Origin: Planctomycetaceae bacterium | GTDB taxonomy: Bacteria > Planctomycetota > Planctomycetia > Pirellulales > JAEUIK01 | DNA: 9,166 nucleotides | Reading direction: 5' to 3' | NCBI GenBank assembly: GCA_016793185.1 | Contig: JAEUIK010000615.1 | Coordinates: forward strand, 1 to 9,166 | Shown here: positions 5,841 to 9,166 of the stretch, piece by piece | Numbering within the stretch: the first letter of the stretch is position 1 | Layout: each line of letters starts with the position of its first letter | Program-made: the position numbers and the translations under genes | Notes under the pieces: generated by a model | The model's input: the letters and a program-made list of their open reading frames with translations, nothing else | Told to the model about the DNA's origin: nothing | Databases searched by the model: none

Positions 5841-7331
5841 ATGGCTTCGCGCACGAGTCGCCGAAATTTCCTGAAAAGCTCGCTGGCTTCGAGTGCGGCG
5901 CTGCTGGCGCCCGGGCTGGCGCCGACCTTGAAGGCTGCACCCGTCAGGCCGGCGGCAAAGCTGATTCCCCGGGCGGACTCGGTGATCTTCATCTGGCTCC
6001 CCGGAGGTATTGCCCAGGCCGACACCTGGGACCCGAAGCGGCACACGCCGTTCGTGGCCGGCATGAAGGGAAGCGAGCTGCTCGGGACCTGCCCGACCAT
6101 TCCCACCGCAGTCGACGGGCTCGAGTTCGGCGCGGGGCTCGAGAACCTCGCCTCGGTCATGCAGCATGGCACGGTTCTCCGCAGCCTGGCGAGCGAGACC
6201 AAGTTCGGCGCGGTCCACCTCAAGGCGCAGTACGCCATGCTCACCGGCCATCTCTTCCCGGTGGGTCTCAAAGCTCCCAGTCTGGGCGCGGCCGTGGGGC
6301 GGACCCTCGGCCCCCGCGCCGAGCATGTTCCCCCCTACATCTACATCGGGCGCGACATCGACACGAGCGACCCCGAGAAACAATTCATCAGCGAAGCGAT
6401 CGGCTCGGGCTTCTATGGCGTCGAGCACGCCCCCTTCATGATTCCCGACCCGACGCAGGGACTGGCCACGCTCAGCGCGCTGGCCGAGATCGGCGTCGAA
6501 CGGCTCGACCGGCAACTTCAGTACCTGCATACGCTCGAAGGACTGTCCACACCGAACTTGCGCAAGTCCCCCACGGCCCAGCGCTACCTGCAGATGGTCG
6601 ACTCGGCCCGGGCGATCATGGACTCGCCCATCAAGCGAGCCTTCGACTACGCCCGGGAGGAGCGCCCCGAGGTGCTGGCGGCGTACACCCCCGACATCAC
6701 CGCGGGCGACCTGCTCGACAAGTCGTACTTCTTCGGCAAGCGTTTCGGGCACGGGCTGTTGCTCGCGCGGCGCCTGGTCGAGTCGGGGGCGCGCTTCGTG
6801 CAGGTGGAGTACCAGTATGGCCCCTTCCGCGGGTTCGACATGCACGAGGATGGCCAGGCCCGGATGGTCGAGATGAAAAAGCAGATCGACGCGCCGATCG
6901 CGCAGCTCATTCGCGATCTGGCCGAGCGCGACCTGCTCGCCCGTACGCTCGTCGTGATCGCCACCGAGTTCGGCCGCACCATCGCCAATCAACCCAAGGC
7001 GGGCGTCGAGCCGATCGGCTTTGCCGAAAGCCAGTCGGGCGAGCAGCTCATCCTTGAAGATCGGAAGATGTACGGCTTCCACGGCCATTTCAGCAGCGCC
7101 AACTGCATGCTCTTCTTCGGCGGAGGTTTCCAGCCGGGCCTCGTGTATGGACGCACCGCCGACCGACATCCCATGGTCGCCGTCGAGAATCCCGTGGCTC
7201 TGACCGACGTGCACGCCACAATCTACAAGGCACTGGGCATCCCGGCCGACACGCACTACGTGACTGAAGGCCGCCCTTTCTACGTGACCAAGGATGGCAA
7301 AGGCAAAGCCATCGACGCCCTCCTGGCTTGA
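5841..7331 (+). CDS. Tat-exported DUF1501 protein
   Basis: This 496-aa protein belongs to the DUF1501 family (PF07394), which is related to the alkaline phosphatase/sulfatase superfamily. The N-terminus has a twin-arginine signal, SRRNFLK at 6-12, followed by a hydrophobic Ala/Leu stretch, so it is probably exported folded and with its cofactor. Family blocks are DSVIFIWLPGG then QADTWDPK (D46-K66), TEFGRT (E376-T380), HGHF (H414-F417), an FGGGF glycine turn, and LTDVHATIYKALGI (D456 onwards) near the C-terminus. In many DUF1501 proteins the mid-C-terminal motif reads like GRDHW; here it is GHF. Enzymatic activity in the family is not established. A GTG at 5832, directly after the upstream stop, would add three residues; the ATG at 5841 is preferred because TAGGTG lies 6 bases before it. 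The 9-base gap to the DUF1549/DUF1553 gene supports joint expression and a shared function. Confidence 0.9.
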   Translation: MASRTSRRNFLKSSLASSAALLAPGLAPTLKAAPVRPAAKLIPRADSVIFIWLPGGIAQADTWDPKRHTPFVAGMKGSELLGTCPTIPTAVDGLEFGAGLENLASVMQHGTVLRSLASETKFGAVHLKAQYAMLTGHLFPVGLKAPSLGAAVGRTLGPRAEHVPPYIYIGRDIDTSDPEKQFISEAIGSGFYGVEHAPFMIPDPTQGLATLSALAEIGVERLDRQLQYLHTLEGLSTPNLRKSPTAQRYLQMVDSARAIMDSPIKRAFDYAREERPEVLAAYTPDITAGDLLDKSYFFGKRFGHGLLLARRLVESGARFVQVEYQYGPFRGFDMHEDGQARMVEMKKQIDAPIAQLIRDLAERDLLARTLVVIATEFGRTIANQPKAGVEPIGFAESQSGEQLILEDRKMYGFHGHFSSANCMLFFGGGFQPGLVYGRTADRHPMVAVENPVALTDVHATIYKALGIPADTHYVTEGRPFYVTKDGKGKAIDALLA

Positions 7332-7552
7332 CGGCGCGCGCAATCGGGCCTAACTCGTCGCTCCCGCCCACAAAGATTCGCGTCGACTCGACGAATACTC
7401 ACTATTCGCGGGCCTGATGCCATCCCCCCAGCTATCAGCAGGCGATAAGATTGGAAGTATGTAGTGCCGATGGATTTCGCGCGCGTCCGTCGAATTCCTG
7501 GCGCGAATTCTTAGCGGGGCATCTGCCCGTGCCTGACGCCGTCGCGCGACCC

Positions 7553-7587
7553 TCTCCGGCTTGCTTCCCGCCCGGGTGTGCCGGAGA
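7553..7587. repeat. 8-bp perfect inverted repeat upstream of the membrane protein gene
   Basis: TCTCCGGC at 7553-7560 and GCCGGAGA at 7580-7587 are exact reverse complements around a 19-base spacer that itself contains CCCG/CGGG. It ends 95 bases before the ATG at 7683. It could form a leader hairpin or an operator; its role is unknown. Confidence 0.35.
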
Positions 7588-7667
7588 ATATCGCCGAAGA
7601 GACGCGGGCAGCGAACGGCGGTTGATGGCTGTGCGTGCCATCCTGCCCGGTCGTCGCAGCGGATCGT

Positions 7668-7673
7668 GAGGAG
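7668..7673 (+). promoter_or_regulatory. Strong ribosome binding site fixing the start at 7683
   Basis: GAGGAG lies 9 bases before the ATG at 7683. It is the best Shine-Dalgarno match in the window and rules out the longer in-frame GTG start at 7635. Confidence 0.65.
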
Positions 7674-7682
7674 CCAGCTTTC

Positions 7683-8630
7683 ATGAGTTCAGGCGTGAAT
7701 GACAAGACTGCCAGCCAGGTCCCTCTCTCAACCGACCCCGCGGCGCCCGACGAGGCCGCGGCAGGAGTGCGCTTTCGCCACCTGATCATGGGTCTGGCGG
7801 TCAAGGGCGGGGGCGCCGGCATCCGCTTCCTGACCTGGACGATCCGCGCGTTCTGGTACGTCGCCCTGGCGATCTACTGCCTGCCGGTCCTGATCAACCT
7901 GCGGGCGCTGTGGCGCTATCAAGCGACCGGCAAGCTCGTGGTCCGCAGTTACGATCCCTTTATGTACGCCTGGATCGTCATCACGGCGGCGCCGCTCTTG
8001 AGCCTGGCCGAGTGGTTCGGCAGTTCGCCGCTCTACCTGGGATACATTTACCTGGTGATCGTTTCCTATGCCTTCTACACGGCCGGCCGCGACGTCACCT
8101 GGCGCCGCGGATGGGTCGTGTTCGCCTTTGCCCTGGCGGTGCTGGCCGCCATCTGGGCACTGGGGGAACGGATGGAGTACGCCTTCTTTCGCAAAGCGGG
8201 CGAAGCGCTGGCCGAGACGGGGGTTGTTTTCCCGCGTACCTGGGCCCTGGGCCTGTCGGCCATCCTCTTCGTCCTGTATGTGCAGATGCTGATCGAGCGA
8301 TTCGTGAGTGGAACGCTGACCTTGGAGGGAGACAAGCTCCTGGTCAAGGAACTGGGCGAATCGGCCGCCGACCATGAACGTTCGGCCTATAGCATCGTCG
8401 CCCGGACGGATGATGTGAATGAGTTCATCCTCGGCTTCAGCAAGTCGCTCATCCTGCGGCCGCGGAGCAGCAAGGATCCCGAGTATCAGTTTCGCCACGT
8501 GCCGGGCCTGTCGTACCTGATGCCGACCATTCTGGCGCTGACCACGAACCGCGGATCGCGCAGCGACGAACTGGATGACCACGGCGCCGGCGATGGTCAC
8601 GCCGAGGGAGATGGCGACCACCACGGTTGA
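7683..8630 (+). CDS. Five-helix membrane protein with soluble C-terminal domain, unknown function
   Basis: I do not recognise this 315-aa protein. After a polar N-terminus (~1-45) there are five likely transmembrane helices at about residues 54-76, 95-111, 116-134, 143-160 and 186-204, the third rich in Tyr and Val. A soluble region follows (205-290), starting SGTLTLEGDKLLVKELGE. Its beta-rich pattern, with NEFILGFSKSLILRP, faintly resembles bacterial PH-like domains found after membrane helices, but this is only a resemblance. The last 21 residues are rich in Asp, Gly and His (four His), which could bind metal. A strong GAGGAG site precedes the ATG. The stop codon TGA at 8628-8630 overlaps a possible TTG start of the next gene, so the two are probably cotranscribed and may form a complex in the inner membrane. 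Confidence 0.75.
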   Translation: MSSGVNDKTASQVPLSTDPAAPDEAAAGVRFRHLIMGLAVKGGGAGIRFLTWTIRAFWYVALAIYCLPVLINLRALWRYQATGKLVVRSYDPFMYAWIVITAAPLLSLAEWFGSSPLYLGYIYLVIVSYAFYTAGRDVTWRRGWVVFAFALAVLAAIWALGERMEYAFFRKAGEALAETGVVFPRTWALGLSAILFVLYVQMLIERFVSGTLTLEGDKLLVKELGESAADHERSAYSIVARTDDVNEFILGFSKSLILRPRSSKDPEYQFRHVPGLSYLMPTILALTTNRGSRSDELDDHGAGDGHAEGDGDHHG

Positions 8631-9166
8631 AGCCCGGCGAGCTGCGCGCAGTCAGCCGCGAACTGCCGAGCGCCAGCGACCTGCAGTACCGACACGGCGA
8701 GGCAACGATGAGCCGGACGATTGCTGACGATGTGGGAACGTGTACGGTCCCTCCCGGCATCTGCCTGATTCTCGGTCTCGCGCTCGACGAGGCCGATCAG
8801 CATCCGGCCGGGAGCGCGCTGGGGGAAACCGCGCGCAACGTGGTGCGCAACTATGAGCGCTACCGCGACTCGTTTCCGCCGGCGTCCGACCCGTTCAACG
8901 AAATGAACCATTACATCGCGATCGGGCTCGACCTGGCCCGGGGACGGCGGACGCGCAAAGAGACCAAGCGCTTGATGTACGAGAACGCCGACCACGAGCT
9001 GCGCACCGAACACGATCGCTTTGTCAACAAGGCGCTCTTGGGGGGTATGCTCAAGGGAGGCATGAAGGTCATTATTCTCAGCGGCATGGGCGCCCTCCTC
9101 ACGCCGCTCTTGTTCGCCTATTTCGGCTTCACCCAGGAGCAGCAGCGCGGCTCGATCGATCCCAAG
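8627..9166 (+). CDS. Unknown protein with one membrane helix, cut by the window end
   Basis: This frame stays open to the last base, so the C-terminus is missing. I do not recognise the family. The start is uncertain: an ATG at 8708 has GAGG 5 bases before it, but the same frame reads back to a TTG at 8627 that overlaps the previous stop (TTGA). I chose 8627 because those 27 upstream codons look coding: about 85% G or C in third positions against about half in second positions, and the translation (ASDLQYRHGEATMSR) is not low-complexity. The soluble part is charged and probably helical, with NYERYRDSF and RKETKRLMYENADHELRTEH. One transmembrane helix, KVIILSGMGALLTPLLFAYFGF, spans about residues 147-168 counted from 8627. 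The overlap with the preceding membrane-protein gene suggests translational coupling and a joint membrane role. Confidence 0.65.
   Translation, partial: MKPGELRAVSRELPSASDLQYRHGEATMSRTIADDVGTCTVPPGICLILGLALDEADQHPAGSALGETARNVVRNYERYRDSFPPASDPFNEMNHYIAIGLDLARGRRTRKETKRLMYENADHELRTEHDRFVNKALLGGMLKGGMKVIILSGMGALLTPLLFAYFGFTQEQQRGSIDPK

Larger units (their letters stand above)
7332..7682. other. Intergenic region with several short inverted repeats
   Basis: No convincing gene is seen in these 351 bases. A 72-codon open frame near 7451-7669 is Arg/Pro-rich and featureless. Visible structure is GAATTC at 7492-7497 and again at 7505-7510, GGGC/GCCC at 7517-7520 and 7525-7528 around ATCT, and an 8-bp inverted repeat at 7553-7587. 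An imperfect repeat ATTCG/CGAAT occurs at 7376-7396. I found no -35/-10 pair good enough to name, and no clear terminator after the DUF1501 gene. Confidence 0.55.

Noticed and set aside
5751..7343. 530-codon open frame on the minus strand
   Set aside because: It is antisense to the DUF1501 gene; no motif or start context supports it.
7328..7356. TTGACG as a -35 element after the DUF1501 gene
   Set aside because: At 16-18 base spacing there is no acceptable -10 sequence; TAACTC matches only two positions.
7451..7669. 72-codon plus-strand open frame in the intergenic region
   Set aside because: No ribosome binding site, Arg/Pro-rich translation and no recognisable feature; likely chance in GC-rich DNA.
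8611..8727. 38-codon open frame starting ATGGCGACC
   Set aside because: It overlaps the end of the membrane protein gene and the start of the next, and is Arg/Pro-rich with no family resemblance.

Overview
This is a GC-rich window with every convincing gene on the + strand. It most likely comes from the Planctomycetota, perhaps a Pirellulales-like lineage. The main reason is the adjacent DUF1549/DUF1553 and Tat-exported DUF1501 genes, a pairing that is massively expanded in that phylum. The redoxin/haem/copper-monooxygenase fusion and the abundance of exported proteins fit the same group. This placement comes from gene content only; the window has no rRNA or other marker gene.

Layout. (1) Bases 1-305 hold the 3' end of a guanine-deaminase-like cytidine-deaminase-fold gene. 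(2) Bases 306-607 are non-coding, with a perfect 15-bp stem-loop (likely the end of the deaminase transcript) and a TTGACA-type promoter candidate. (3) Bases 608-2455 encode a 615-aa exported protein that joins a peroxiredoxin/thioredoxin-like domain, a CXXCH haem-c motif and a PHM/DBH-type copper monooxygenase module with all expected copper ligands visible. (4) Bases 2456-2806 are non-coding, locally AT-rich, with a 14-bp palindrome, a promoter candidate and a small leader hairpin. (5) Bases 2807-7331 hold three tightly spaced genes that look like one operon: an exported transglutaminase-like protein, a DUF1549/DUF1553 protein with a CAGCH motif, and a Tat-exported DUF1501 protein. (6) Bases 7332-7682 are non-coding with several short inverted repeats. 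(7) Bases 7683-9166 hold a five-helix membrane protein with a soluble C-terminal domain, followed by an overlapping or closely spaced gene that runs off the window and has one predicted membrane helix.

How the genes may work together. Apart from the deaminase, almost everything is predicted to act in the periplasm/paryphoplasm or the membrane. The fusion protein has the parts of an oxidative enzyme that carries its own electron-transfer module. The middle operon pairs a cysteine-hydrolase or transglutaminase-type enzyme with the two signature planctomycete families whose biochemical role is still unsettled. The last two genes probably form a membrane complex of unknown role. No mobile element, CRISPR array, tRNA or rRNA was seen.
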